From Gammaproteobacteria bacterium (GTDB lineage Bacteria; Pseudomonadota; Gammaproteobacteria; Francisellales; CACEW01), in contig JAUSAW010000009.1 of the NCBI GenBank assembly GCA_030652335.1, positions 95,372 through 159,371 of the forward strand: a stretch of 64,000 nucleotides of DNA, written 5' to 3'. The notes beneath the pieces were generated by a model, which had not been told where the DNA came from, did not search any database, and saw nothing but the letters and a program-made list of their open reading frames with translations. The stretch's first letter is position 1. Each line of letters opens with the position of its first letter. The position numbers and the translations under genes were made by a program. Shown here piece after piece: positions 28,483 to 37,071 of the stretch.

Positions 28483-29523
28483 GTGAATCAAGAATTTGCT
28501 CCCATACCTATGCAGACTATCGGCCCCATTAGCCTTATTATCGATGGCATGGCCGAAGACATTAACGTGCCGATGGCCACCTTTGAAACGACGCTCTGGC
28601 CCTCGACCAATCGCGGCGCTAAAATTTCACGCCTGGCCGGTGGGATCACCACGGTATTAATAAACGATTGTATGACCCGCTCGGTTATAGTAGAAGGCCC
28701 TAATGCCAGCTATATCGCGAAGCTAGCAACTACATTAGAGACCCATCGCGACAGCATCGATAGCGTTATATCCGGCACCAGCCGCTTTGCTAAATTAAAA
28801 ACTATTCATACTCAGCAAGTAGCTAATTTATTATATATCCGCTTTGCCTTTACTACCGGCGATGCGGCTGGCCACAATATGACGACCAAGGCCGCCGATG
28901 CGATTTTAACCTGGTTGTTAGAGCAATATTCCGAGCTTAAATACGTCTCGATCTCGGGCAATATCTGTACCGATAAAAAAGTGTCAGCCATTAATGGCAT
29001 TTTAGGCCGGGGTAAAAATGTGATTGCCGAGCTGACTATTTCCCGCGAAATTTGCGAAAAACAGTTAAGAGCCAGCCCAGAAGCCTTGGTAAATTTACAT
29101 ATTAAAAAGAATTTAATCGGTGGACTACTCGCGGGCAGCTTACGATCAGCCAATGCCCATTTTGCTAATATTTTATTAGCGCTCTATCTCGCTACAGGCC
29201 AGGATGCAGCTAATATCATCGAAGGCTCGCAGGGAATTACCCACTGCGAAGTTAGGGACGGAAGTTTATATTTCAGTGTGAATCTACCCAATCTAATCGT
29301 CGGCAGCGTCGGTAATGGTAAACATCTCGACTTCGTACGCGAAAATTTACTCTTATTAGGCTGCATAGCACAGCGCGATAGCGGAATAAATAGCCAACGG
29401 CTTGCCTTAATCATCGCCGCTACCGTATTATGTGGGGAACTTTCCCTACTAGCCGCTCAAGCGAACCCAGGCGAATTAACCCGTAGCCATATGATATTTG
29501 AACGGCAAAACAAAAAGAACTAG
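28483..29523 (+). CDS. Hydroxymethylglutaryl-CoA reductase
   Basis: Reduces HMG-CoA to mevalonate with NAD(P)H. A GTG start gives 346 residues, shorter than the usual bacterial class II enzymes (about 425). Signature segments: TTLWPSTNRGAKISR (about 36-50), the NAD(P)-binding DAAGHNMTTKAAD (127-139), and SGNICTDKK with the catalytic Lys region. C-terminal HMIFERQ carries a candidate catalytic His. It looks like a soluble reductase lacking membrane segments. Followed by the HMG-CoA synthase gene after 9 bp. Confidence 0.9.
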   Translation: MNQEFAPIPMQTIGPISLIIDGMAEDINVPMATFETTLWPSTNRGAKISRLAGGITTVLINDCMTRSVIVEGPNASYIAKLATTLETHRDSIDSVISGTSRFAKLKTIHTQQVANLLYIRFAFTTGDAAGHNMTTKAADAILTWLLEQYSELKYVSISGNICTDKKVSAINGILGRGKNVIAELTISREICEKQLRASPEALVNLHIKKNLIGGLLAGSLRSANAHFANILLALYLATGQDAANIIEGSQGITHCEVRDGSLYFSVNLPNLIVGSVGNGKHLDFVRENLLLLGCIAQRDSGINSQRLALIIAATVLCGELSLLAAQANPGELTRSHMIFERQNKKN

Positions 29524-29532
29524 GAACTTATT

Positions 29533-30855
29533 ATGGTAAAAGTAGGCATCGATGCTGCCGCCTTCTTCAGCTCTCAATATTATTTAGACTTACGCACCCT
29601 CGCCGAAGCGAGAGGCGCTGAGGTGGATAAATTTTATGTGGGCTTGGGCCAGCATAAAATGGCCGTATCGCCTCCAGATGAAGATATTGTCACGCTTGCC
29701 GCCAATGCCGCTCAACAAGTGTTACAAGGCATAGACTTAACGAGTATCTCGATGCTGTTATTTGCCACCGAAAGTGGGATCGATCAATCGAAAGCGGCTG
29801 GTCTATTTTTGCATCATTTACTCAAGCTATCCCCGCATTGTCGCATCTTAGAATTAAAACAGGCCTGCTATAGTGCCACAGGTGGCTTGGCTTTAGCATT
29901 AGCCATGATAAGCCAGCACCCTGAACAAAAAATATTATTAATCGCCTCCGATATCGCCCGATATGGCTTAAATACCTCTGGCGAATCCTCTCAAGGCGGC
30001 GGTGCTGTCGCCATGTTGCTATCGGCCAATCCTAGACTAGTCGCTATCGAGCCTGAAAGCGGTGTCTATGCCGAAGATGCCATGGACTTTTGGAGGCCTA
30101 ATTATCGCAATGAAGCCCTCGTGGATGGCAAGCATTCTATCGATTTATATTTAAAGGCGTTGCGTGAGGCGTGGCTGGATTATCAAACTAAAAGCCAGCG
30201 GAAATATTCCGATCATCAGCATTTTATCTACCATATCCCCTTTCCACGCCTAGCCGAAAAAGCCCATCAAAAACTGGCTTTAATCAATGGCCTGCAGCGC
30301 CCTTCTAACGATGAGCTGGAAGAGTTATTGGGCTATACTCTGCGTTATGGCAAGGTAGTCGGCAATTGCTATACCGCGGCACTATATTTAGGCCTTATTT
30401 CCTTGCTTGAGCATCATCCCAGCGACTTAAGTGGCAAGCGCATCGGCTTTTATAGCTATGGTTCGGGCTGCATCGGTGAATTTTTTAGCGGTATAGTGCA
30501 AGCCGATTATGAAAAACATTTGCATACTCATTACCATCATCAAATTATAGAAAATCGCAAAGGACTAACGGCCGGCGAGTATGAAGAGTTTTATAATTTC
30601 CCTTACCCTATCGATGGCAGCACCTTAAATTTGCCACAAAATGAAACCGGACAATTCCGCTTAGCTAGCATTTCTCAACATAAGCGAATATATAAATCAA
30701 TCGCGGGTCCCGCCAACAATGCACGATGGGGGATTGCAAAGGGGGAGAATAGTGAAATCGCCCCCTTTGCCGCCTCGCCTGAATTCATTTCAGGCAGGCG
30801 TTCAAACTCGGAAAGGGGTGTTAAAACCCCTGATAAAGCCGATAAGAAGTCATGA
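29533..30855 (+). CDS. mvaS: Hydroxymethylglutaryl-CoA synthase with repeat-derived C-terminal tail
   Basis: Condenses acetyl-CoA with acetoacetyl-CoA. The thiolase-fold active site is seen as FATESGID (Glu80), ELKQACYSATGGLA (nucleophile Cys112) and the HIPFPRLAEKAH segment with the catalytic His near 234. Normal homology ends near RIYKS at about residue 391. The final roughly 48 residues are encoded by three successive palindromes and resemble no enzyme part, giving 440 residues where about 390 is usual. The frame still ends in ATGA overlapping the mevalonate kinase start. Confidence 0.93.
   Translation: MVKVGIDAAAFFSSQYYLDLRTLAEARGAEVDKFYVGLGQHKMAVSPPDEDIVTLAANAAQQVLQGIDLTSISMLLFATESGIDQSKAAGLFLHHLLKLSPHCRILELKQACYSATGGLALALAMISQHPEQKILLIASDIARYGLNTSGESSQGGGAVAMLLSANPRLVAIEPESGVYAEDAMDFWRPNYRNEALVDGKHSIDLYLKALREAWLDYQTKSQRKYSDHQHFIYHIPFPRLAEKAHQKLALINGLQRPSNDELEELLGYTLRYGKVVGNCYTAALYLGLISLLEHHPSDLSGKRIGFYSYGSGCIGEFFSGIVQADYEKHLHTHYHHQIIENRKGLTAGEYEEFYNFPYPIDGSTLNLPQNETGQFRLASISQHKRIYKSIAGPANNARWGIAKGENSEIAPFAASPEFISGRRSNSERGVKTPDKADKKS
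30724..30836. repeat. Palindromic array forming the 3' end of mvaS
   Basis: Three hairpins in a row: GCAAAGGGGG / CCCCCTTTGC (10 bp), GCCTGAA / TTCAGGC (7 bp), and GGGGT / ACCCC around TTAA. They lie wholly inside the mvaS frame and end shortly before its stop codon. Confidence 0.8.
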
Positions 30856-31862
30856 GCCCCGTAATCGCTCGGGCTCCAGCCAAGCTTATCCTCTCTGGTG
30901 AACACTCGGTGGTGCATGGCTGCCCTGCCCTGGCGGTAGCTGTTAATCGTTATTCCGATACCACGGTAAGCTCTCATAGCATGCCGCATGTCTTATTCGA
31001 TTTGGTTAATTTACCGCATAAGCGTCAGCGTACCTTAAAAGCCTTACGCCAGCTTAAAAATCGTCTTCAGACTAGCTATAGCGCTTTTTTACGCGGTGAA
31101 AAAGGTATTCGTGAGGTATTAAAAAAACCGTTTGAATTATTGGAATACACCACCTCTAATTTGCTGGATAAATTTGAAATCGATGCAAAACAAGGCTTAA
31201 ATATTCATAGCCTTTCAACGATCCCTACCGGTTGTGGCATGGGCTCTTCGGCTGCCGCCATCGTTAGCACTAATTTTGCATTAGCCCATTTTTTAAAGCA
31301 TGATTTTACTTTACAGGATTTACAGGCCTTAAATTTAGCGGCTGAAAATTTACAGCATGGTAAATCCAGTGGCTTAGATTTATATATTAGCTCACATGGA
31401 GGCTGTCATTATTTTCAAAATGGCCAGTCCCAGACGCGGCCTTTACCCACTATGGCCTTACAGATCATTAATACCGGCGCGCCTAAAAGCTCAACGGGAG
31501 AATGCGTAAAACACAGCTCGGTACTTTTACAGAGCGAAGCCCTACGCCAGCGTTTTACCAGCGTCACTCAGGCCATGGACCTCGCCTTGCGTGAAAATAA
31601 TCCACTGGCTTTTAAACAGGCTATTCGCGATAACCATAGATTACTCTGTGAACTTGGCCTGGTGCCTAAAAAAATTCAAACGCTTATTGGCGAAATAGAA
31701 CAACAAGGCGGCGCCGCTAAAATCTGCGGAGCAGGTGCTATCTATGGCGATACCGCCGGGATTGTATTAGTGGTGGGCGACAATATAGAGGACACCGTAA
31801 TCAAGCATGGCTACTCGATAGAAAGGCTACTGCCTGAGGCGCTCGGAGTCAGAATAGTATGA
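30852..31862 (+). CDS. mvaK1: Mevalonate kinase
   Basis: GHMP kinase phosphorylating mevalonate. N-terminal RAPAKLILSGEHSVVHG matches the mevalonate kinase start; the ATP-binding PTGCGMGSSAA is at 125-134; the catalytic Asp lies in KSSGLDLYISSHGG, and the C-terminal GAGA-x-x-G glycine loop is KICGAGAIYGD. It has a longer insertion (about 55-110) than the neighbouring kinase. Start and stop overlap by four bases with mvaS and with the next kinase, so the operon is translationally coupled. Confidence 0.85.
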   Translation: MSPVIARAPAKLILSGEHSVVHGCPALAVAVNRYSDTTVSSHSMPHVLFDLVNLPHKRQRTLKALRQLKNRLQTSYSAFLRGEKGIREVLKKPFELLEYTTSNLLDKFEIDAKQGLNIHSLSTIPTGCGMGSSAAAIVSTNFALAHFLKHDFTLQDLQALNLAAENLQHGKSSGLDLYISSHGGCHYFQNGQSQTRPLPTMALQIINTGAPKSSTGECVKHSSVLLQSEALRQRFTSVTQAMDLALRENNPLAFKQAIRDNHRLLCELGLVPKKIQTLIGEIEQQGGAAKICGAGAIYGDTAGIVLVVGDNIEDTVIKHGYSIERLLPEALGVRIV

Positions 31863-32809
31863 GTTTTTACGCATCGGCTCCCGCTACATTAATGCTAATG
31901 GGTGAGCATGCGGTATTACATAAAAAATTAGCGCTAGTCGCCGCCATCGATCAACGCATTAGCCTTAGCTTAACGCCTCGATCTGATAACCTTATCGTCA
32001 TTCATTCCGCCTTAGGCCACCTTAGCATGGCGATCGATGAACTGGCCGTCACTAAACCCTTTCAATTTGTATTAGCGGCTGTACTCTCGCTTAAAGCCGC
32101 CCTTCCGAGCGGTTGCGATATCCTTATCAAATCCGAATTTTCAGATCGAGTGGGGCTAGGCTCATCGGCGGCCGTCACCGTAGCGACGGTAAATGCCTTG
32201 CGCCAATGGCTTAGCTTAAGCCTAGAACCTCAGGACTTAATCATCCATGCCAGGAAAGTAGTGCGAGACGTACAAGGCATAGGCTCAGGCGCAGATGTCG
32301 CGGCTTCAGTATTGGGCGGCTGCATTGTTTATGGAACGGAACCCTTGCACTTTGAAAAACTTGTCTTTAACCCCATGCTAACTGCGGTTTATTCCGGCAG
32401 TAAATTAGCTACGCGTGAAGTTATTGATATCGTGGAGGCAAAACGCTTACTTAACCCTATCGCTTTTACCGAGTATTTTACTGAAATTGAGCGCTTAGTA
32501 TTAGTCGCTAAACAGGCGATTAATGAGCAAAACTGGCCGATAGTGGCGGATTGCTTTAAAGCCAATCAAAAACTTATGCAGCAATGCGGGGTGAGCAATG
32601 CTCTATTAGAAAGTTTAATTAATGGCTTAGAGCAGCAATCTGGCATTTTAGCAGCTAAAATATCAGGCTCAGGCTTGGGAGACTGTGTGATTGGATTGGG
32701 CCATTTAGAACAGGATATCTTTCCAAGAAACGCCGCCGAAGTCGCCATTGGAGTAAAGCAAATTCCGCTACAGATTAGTGAACAGGGTGTGCAATATGGC
32801 CTTACATAA
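31859..32809 (+). CDS. GHMP kinase, probable phosphomevalonate kinase
   Basis: A 316-residue GHMP kinase: SAPATLMLMGEHAVLH at the start, ATP loop RVGLGSSAAVTVA at 97-109, GIGSGADVAASVLGG with the catalytic Asp, and KISGSGLGDCVIG as the last glycine loop. Its GEHAVLH start is mevalonate-kinase-like, while typical phosphomevalonate kinases read GEYAV. Its place between mevalonate kinase and the decarboxylase argues for the missing phosphomevalonate kinase step; sequence alone does not settle that. Overlaps mvaK1 by ATGA and mvaD by 14 bp. Confidence 0.65.
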   Translation: MSFYASAPATLMLMGEHAVLHKKLALVAAIDQRISLSLTPRSDNLIVIHSALGHLSMAIDELAVTKPFQFVLAAVLSLKAALPSGCDILIKSEFSDRVGLGSSAAVTVATVNALRQWLSLSLEPQDLIIHARKVVRDVQGIGSGADVAASVLGGCIVYGTEPLHFEKLVFNPMLTAVYSGSKLATREVIDIVEAKRLLNPIAFTEYFTEIERLVLVAKQAINEQNWPIVADCFKANQKLMQQCGVSNALLESLINGLEQQSGILAAKISGSGLGDCVIGLGHLEQDIFPRNAAEVAIGVKQIPLQISEQGVQYGLT

Positions 32810-33794
32810 AAGCGATATCGTAAAAAAGATACTGGGCGATAGAAGCCTTACGCCTGCACTTAAGGTTGCCAGCAGTTTTGCTCCCAGCAATATTGCCTTA
32901 GTAAAATATTGGGGCAAGCGCAATCAGGCCATAAATCTGCCACTGACCTCCAGCCTCTCTATTTCATTAGGTGATAAAGGTACCAATACATCGATTACTT
33001 TAAGCTCTATGCCGCACGATGAGATTATTCTCAATAATAAATCGGTTAACGCCACTACCGAATTTGCTAAGCGTTTAGTGAATTTTTTGGATTGTTTTCG
33101 CCCTCAAGCGACTTATTATAAAATTGAAACCACGAGTAATATTCCTATTGCTGCAGGGTTAGCTTCTTCAGCCTCAGGATTTGCGGCTATCGTTAAGGCC
33201 CTCGATTGTTTTTATGCCTGGAACCTATCAGACACCGAACTATCGATACTAAGCCGCATGGGCAGTGGTAGCGCCTGTCGCTCGATCTGGAATGGCTTTG
33301 TAGAATGGCAGACGGGCGAGCGTGAAGATGGTATGGATAGTCATGGAGTAGCTATCGATACGCAATGGCCTGGGCTTTGCATCGGCTTACTGATCTTTAC
33401 AGAGGCTGAAAAGTCCATAGGTTCAAGCGAGGCCATGCAACGCACGGTAGATACTTCCACGTTATTTAAAAGCTGGCCTACACAAGTTCATACGGATTTA
33501 AGCGCAATGAAACTGGCCCTTAAACATCATGATTTTGAATTACTCGGTCAAACAGCCGAACATAATGCCTTATCCATGCACGCCACCATGTTATCGAGCT
33601 GGCCACCTATATTATATTCCAATTCTGATAGCTTTGCGGCCATGCAAAAGGTGTGGCAATTAAGACAATCAGGCATTCCGGTATATTTTACCGAAGATGC
33701 CGGGCCTAATTTGAAGCTATTATTTGAAAAACCTCAGCTCTCGGCCATACAGGCTGCCTTTCCTAAAATTCAAGTGGTTGAATTATTTAATTAA
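32796..33794 (+). CDS. mvaD: Diphosphomevalonate decarboxylase
   Basis: ATP-dependent decarboxylation of mevalonate diphosphate to isopentenyl diphosphate. Signatures: APSNIALVKYWGKRN (about 27-41), PLTSSLSISL, IPIAAGLASSASGFAA (ATP loop), and MGSGSACRSIWNGFVEW, with the catalytic Asp in EDAGPN near the end. I start at the ATG at 32796; the frame opens at a GTG at 32778 with six more residues. Last gene of the mevalonate operon. No isopentenyl diphosphate isomerase gene is nearby. Confidence 0.95.
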   Translation: MALHKSDIVKKILGDRSLTPALKVASSFAPSNIALVKYWGKRNQAINLPLTSSLSISLGDKGTNTSITLSSMPHDEIILNNKSVNATTEFAKRLVNFLDCFRPQATYYKIETTSNIPIAAGLASSASGFAAIVKALDCFYAWNLSDTELSILSRMGSGSACRSIWNGFVEWQTGEREDGMDSHGVAIDTQWPGLCIGLLIFTEAEKSIGSSEAMQRTVDTSTLFKSWPTQVHTDLSAMKLALKHHDFELLGQTAEHNALSMHATMLSSWPPILYSNSDSFAAMQKVWQLRQSGIPVYFTEDAGPNLKLLFEKPQLSAIQAAFPKIQVVELFN

Positions 33795-33890
33795 TAATAG
33801 TTTTATTAGTGACTTTACTATAATTATATATTGTTTTTATGCGATGTATTTGGTAGAATTATGCAAGTTTTTAATCAAGGATGATAAAAA

Positions 33891-34235
33891 ATGTATAGCT
33901 GCTATCTAGAAGAAGTAAACGCCGATATTCGTCTGTCTTTTAATCCTGAAACTGATAGTGCAACGGATACCCCTATGGACTCTACAAAAGATAGTTCATC
34001 AGATAGACCTATGAAATCTACAGTGTTTAGAAAATTAAATTTGGTTGAGGCTAAAATAATGGCGCCAACTGCTTCAGAGCCCAGAATTCCATCAGGCACA
34101 TCTATAGAACGTATTAGCGAGCCTGGAGTCGCGCTTACAACAGTCTTTGCTAGGTTGCATCGCCCAGAACCTAGACGTGCCAAACCTATAGATGGCGCCA
34201 CTCCAACTGCGCCTACAATGCAACTAGGCTCATAA
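33891..34235 (+). CDS. Small unknown protein, first of a tandem pair
   Basis: A 114-residue hydrophilic protein with an Asp/Ser/Thr-rich stretch (about 20-43) and no membrane segment. Its leader AATCAAGGATGATAAAA directly before the ATG is nearly identical to that of the next gene, suggesting tandem duplication of the start region. A promoter-like TTGTTT / 17 bp / TAGAAT lies at 33831-33859. No family recognised; a small secreted protein is one possibility. Confidence 0.5.
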   Translation: MYSCYLEEVNADIRLSFNPETDSATDTPMDSTKDSSSDRPMKSTVFRKLNLVEAKIMAPTASEPRIPSGTSIERISEPGVALTTVFARLHRPEPRRAKPIDGATPTAPTMQLGS

Positions 34236-34288
34236 CAACCCTATTGTTTTATTAAAAAATATACGTATTTGAATCAAGGATGATAAAA

Positions 34289-34582
34289 ATGCTTAAAGTA
34301 CCTACCATTATTAGACGTAGCATTCAGGAATGCATTGCGGTTCTACCCAACAACACAGATCTTGACCACGGACGTACTCACGATGCTGTAGCTCATATAG
34401 ACCCAGATGCTGCAACCGTTAATGTTGGCTATGGCAGCCCAGCCAGAACTAGTTTAGTCATTGCAGAATCCTTTGGGCTGCAAACCCCTCCCAGAAAAAC
34501 GGCAGAGACAAAAAGAGAAACCAGTGCAAAACTACTGACCACTAAGGCTTGCCGCGATCATCTAAACGGGCCAGGAAAGTAA
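34289..34582 (+). CDS. Small unknown protein, second of a tandem pair
   Basis: About 97 residues from the ATG at 34289, which is placed like that of the preceding gene relative to the shared AATCAAGGATGATAAAA leader. The product is hydrophilic, basic at the C-terminus, without recognised domains. Its 3' end overlaps the end of rarA by 41 bp in antisense orientation. Could be a short secreted protein or a remnant of a longer gene. Confidence 0.45.
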   Translation: MLKVPTIIRRSIQECIAVLPNNTDLDHGRTHDAVAHIDPDAATVNVGYGSPARTSLVIAESFGLQTPPRKTAETKRETSAKLLTTKACRDHLNGPGK

Positions 34583-35843
34583 GCTTTTCTTTAATCTGCT
34601 TTTCCAGCCCGCGATCTGTGGGCTGGTAATAACCACCCTTTATATTCTCCGGCAAATACACCTCGCCTGCCGCATAGGCATAAGGCTCGTCGTGAGCATA
34701 GCGATACGTCTTGCCATAGCCTAATTCTTTCATAAGCTTGGTTGGGGCGTTGCGAAGATGAACAGGCACCTCGGCTGCCTGAGGTTTTCTTGCCTCTTCC
34801 ATGGCCGCTTTATAAGCAGTATAAACCGCATTACTTTTTGCCGCACAGGCTAAATAGATGACGCATTGAGCCAGGGCTAATTCCCCTTCTGGACTGCCTA
34901 GTCTTTCTTGCACATCCCAGGCTTGTAAGGTTACTTCCAAAGCCCTTGGGTCGGCATTACCTATATCTTCTGAGGCCACTCGAACTAAGCGTCTGGCAAT
35001 ATATAGCGGATCACAGCCCCCGACTAACATTCGGCATAGCCAATAAAGCGCCGCATCAGGACTGGAGCCTCGTATGGACTTATGTAAGGCCGAAATAATA
35101 TCGTAAAACGCCTCACCCCCTTTATCATAAACCGGCATAGCCGTACCTAATACATCGCGTAGCGCCTCTTGATCGATGATACGAATACCCTTTTTTTCTT
35201 CGGCCATTTCAACCAAGGATTCCAACCAGTTTAAAACCCGCCTGGCATCACCAGTCGCCGCCTCGGCTAATTGTTGTCTCAACTCTACTGAAAATTCAAT
35301 TTTATATTCGCCCAGGCCCCGTTCAGTATCGGCTAAAGCCATATCGATAATCCGCATTAAATCTTCAGGACTTAAGGCTTTTAACACATGCACCCTAACT
35401 CGAGACAATAGAGCATTATTTAATTCAAATGAGGGATTTTCGGTAGTGGCGCCGATAAAGCTAAATAAGCCTTGTTCGATATAGGGTAAAAAGGCGTCTT
35501 GCTGGGATTTGCTAAAGCGATGCACTTCATCGACAAACAAAAGAGTTTTTTGGCCAAGCCTTTGACGGCTTTGTGCTCGTTCCACTACGGCGCGAATTTC
35601 TTTTACTCCGGCCATAACGGCTGAAATCTCTTCAATTTCTGCATCGGCAGATTGAGCCAGCACTCTAGCTAAAGTGGTTTTACCTGTGCCAGGTGGCCCC
35701 CATAAAATCATAGAATGAATGACACCAAGCTTGGCGCATTCAGCCAAGATTCGATCAGATCCCACTAAATGGGCCTGACCAAAAAATTCAGTTAGATTTC
35801 TAGGACGCAGGCGCGCCGCTAAGGGCATGGCAGCAAGAAACAT
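34542..35843 (-). CDS. rarA: Replication-associated recombination protein A
   Basis: AAA+ ATPase (MgsA/WRNIP1 family) acting at stalled replication forks. The start PLAARLRPRNLTEFFGQ is typical; Walker A GPPGTGKTT lies at about 49-57 from the chosen start, Walker B LLFVDEVHRF follows, and the sensor segment is GATTENPSFE. C-terminal tetramer domain ends with KGGYYQPTDRGLE. I chose the ATG at 35843, seven bases after GAGG. At 433 residues it is close to E. coli RarA (447). Confidence 0.95.
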   Translation of the reverse strand: MFLAAMPLAARLRPRNLTEFFGQAHLVGSDRILAECAKLGVIHSMILWGPPGTGKTTLARVLAQSADAEIEEISAVMAGVKEIRAVVERAQSRQRLGQKTLLFVDEVHRFSKSQQDAFLPYIEQGLFSFIGATTENPSFELNNALLSRVRVHVLKALSPEDLMRIIDMALADTERGLGEYKIEFSVELRQQLAEAATGDARRVLNWLESLVEMAEEKKGIRIIDQEALRDVLGTAMPVYDKGGEAFYDIISALHKSIRGSSPDAALYWLCRMLVGGCDPLYIARRLVRVASEDIGNADPRALEVTLQAWDVQERLGSPEGELALAQCVIYLACAAKSNAVYTAYKAAMEEARKPQAAEVPVHLRNAPTKLMKELGYGKTYRYAHDEPYAYAAGEVYLPENIKGGYYQPTDRGLEKQIKEKLTFLARLDDRGKP

Positions 35844-35918
35844 AAGCATTCCTCTTTTTATTAAAAAAATATTATCGACTAAATTAATACAATTAAATGC
35901 TGAAATATTTTTTTTATC

Positions 35919-36353
35919 CTAATTGGACGCGCTTAGTGCAGACTCTCGACAAGCCGGACAAATCCCATAGATATATAGGCTATGATCCGTTATCTGGTAG
36001 CCCTTTTTCACCGCAATTTCAAGCTCCCGGCTTTCAATTAGCTCATCGCAAAATTCTTCGACCTTATTACAGCTTATGCAAACGATATGGTTATGATGAT
36101 CGCCCGTATCCAATTCAAAAATGGAATAGTCTTCGCTAAATCGATGCCGCTTTATTAAACCCGCCGTTTCAAATTGAGCCAAGACTCGATATACCGTGGC
36201 TAGCCCGACATCTTCACCAGACTGGGCAAGCTGGCGGTGAATCTCTTCTGCGCTTAAATGATGGGCTTGTTCTTGCTCTAACATATGCAAAATTTTCATG
36301 CGCGGCAGGGTAGCCTTGAGGCCTACATTTTTAAGATCGGATTTATTTGCCAT
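35919..36353 (-). CDS. fur: Ferric uptake regulator
   Basis: Iron-responsive repressor, 144 residues. Winged helix region LPRMKILHMLEQ ... AEEIHRQLAQSGEDVGLATVYRVLAQFE, then the metal-binding dimerisation domain with HHNHIVCISCNKVEEF and the second Cys pair CPAC near the C-terminus. Divergent from bamE, the usual gammaproteobacterial arrangement. The shared intergenic region holds a 10-bp inverted repeat (36382-36425). Confidence 0.96.
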   Translation of the reverse strand: MANKSDLKNVGLKATLPRMKILHMLEQEQAHHLSAEEIHRQLAQSGEDVGLATVYRVLAQFETAGLIKRHRFSEDYSIFELDTGDHHNHIVCISCNKVEEFCDELIESRELEIAVKKGYQITDHSLYIYGICPACRESALSASN

Positions 36354-36381
36354 GAAACTACCAATTGTGGGGGGCTGATTT

Positions 36382-36425
36382 ATCCTATATGATATTACAA
36401 ACTTGAGTTTACTTACATATAGGAT
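36382..36425. repeat. 10-bp inverted repeat between fur and bamE
   Basis: ATCCTATATG (36382-36391) and its exact reverse complement CATATAGGAT (36416-36425), 24 bases apart, in the divergent promoter region. It could be an operator, or the arms could overlap the two facing promoters. Confidence 0.5.
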
Positions 36426-36433
36426 TTTTATTT

Positions 36434-36790
36434 ATGGCTGTTCTACGCTCTATTTTCTTATTTAGTCTAATTCTTGGCTTAAGCGCTTGTGGTTCACTCA
36501 AGCCCTATCAAATGCAAATTCAGCAAGGCAATGATATAACACCTGCCATGATTCAAAAGCTAAAACCTGGCATGACCAAAGAACAAGTTGAATATGTATT
36601 AGGCTCCCCGAATCTAAAAGATCCTACCATGCCTAATCAATGGTATTACGTGTATACCAATCAAGAAAATCATTTGCCTATGGCAGAGAACAAACTGATT
36701 ATAACCTTCAAAAATGGCAAGCTAGCTCAGATCGCCGGCGATTATCCCCCTCCAGCCGGGATTCAGTATTCCACTTATAATTCACCCTAG
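36434..36790 (+). CDS. bamE: Outer membrane assembly lipoprotein BamE
   Basis: Small lipoprotein of the BAM complex that inserts beta-barrel proteins. Lipobox LSAC with the acylated Cys19; then the SmpA/OmlA domain with IQQGNDITPAMIQKLKPGMTKEQVEYVLGSP in adjoining parts, and the WYYVYTNQ strand. 118 residues. Divergent from fur and converging on rnfH, whose stop codon overlaps its own. Confidence 0.95.
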   Translation: MAVLRSIFLFSLILGLSACGSLKPYQMQIQQGNDITPAMIQKLKPGMTKEQVEYVLGSPNLKDPTMPNQWYYVYTNQENHLPMAENKLIITFKNGKLAQIAGDYPPPAGIQYSTYNSP

Positions 36791-37071
36791 AGCGAATGTT
36801 TTTTAGCGCGAATAATGCGTTTCTGCATAGGGTCTATTAGTAAAGGTCGATAAATTTCTACTCGATCCTGATGATGTAAGACGGTATCCAGTGTTATAGG
36901 CTTACTAAATAGGCCTATTTTCAAGTGAGACAAATCAATTTTCGGGCAAAGCTCGATTATTTTTGAAAGCCGAATCGCCTCTATTGCCGTGGTTCCAACC
37001 GGAACCTGGAGAGGAATCAGCCATTGCTGGCTAGAACGCGCATAGACTACTTCAACGTTTATTAAGCTCAT
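36787..37071 (-). CDS. rnfH: RnfH family ubiquitin-like protein
   Basis: A 94-residue beta-grasp protein, with a start like RnfH (INVEVVYARSSQQWLIPLQV), the segment V-P-x-G-T-T-A-x-E-A-I and the end DRVEIYRPLLIDPMQKRIIRA in adjoining parts. Overlaps the upstream ratA by four bases, the conserved ratA-rnfH pair next to smpB. Function is poorly known. Confidence 0.9.
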   Translation of the reverse strand: MSLINVEVVYARSSQQWLIPLQVPVGTTAIEAIRLSKIIELCPKIDLSHLKIGLFSKPITLDTVLHHQDRVEIYRPLLIDPMQKRIIRAKKHSL

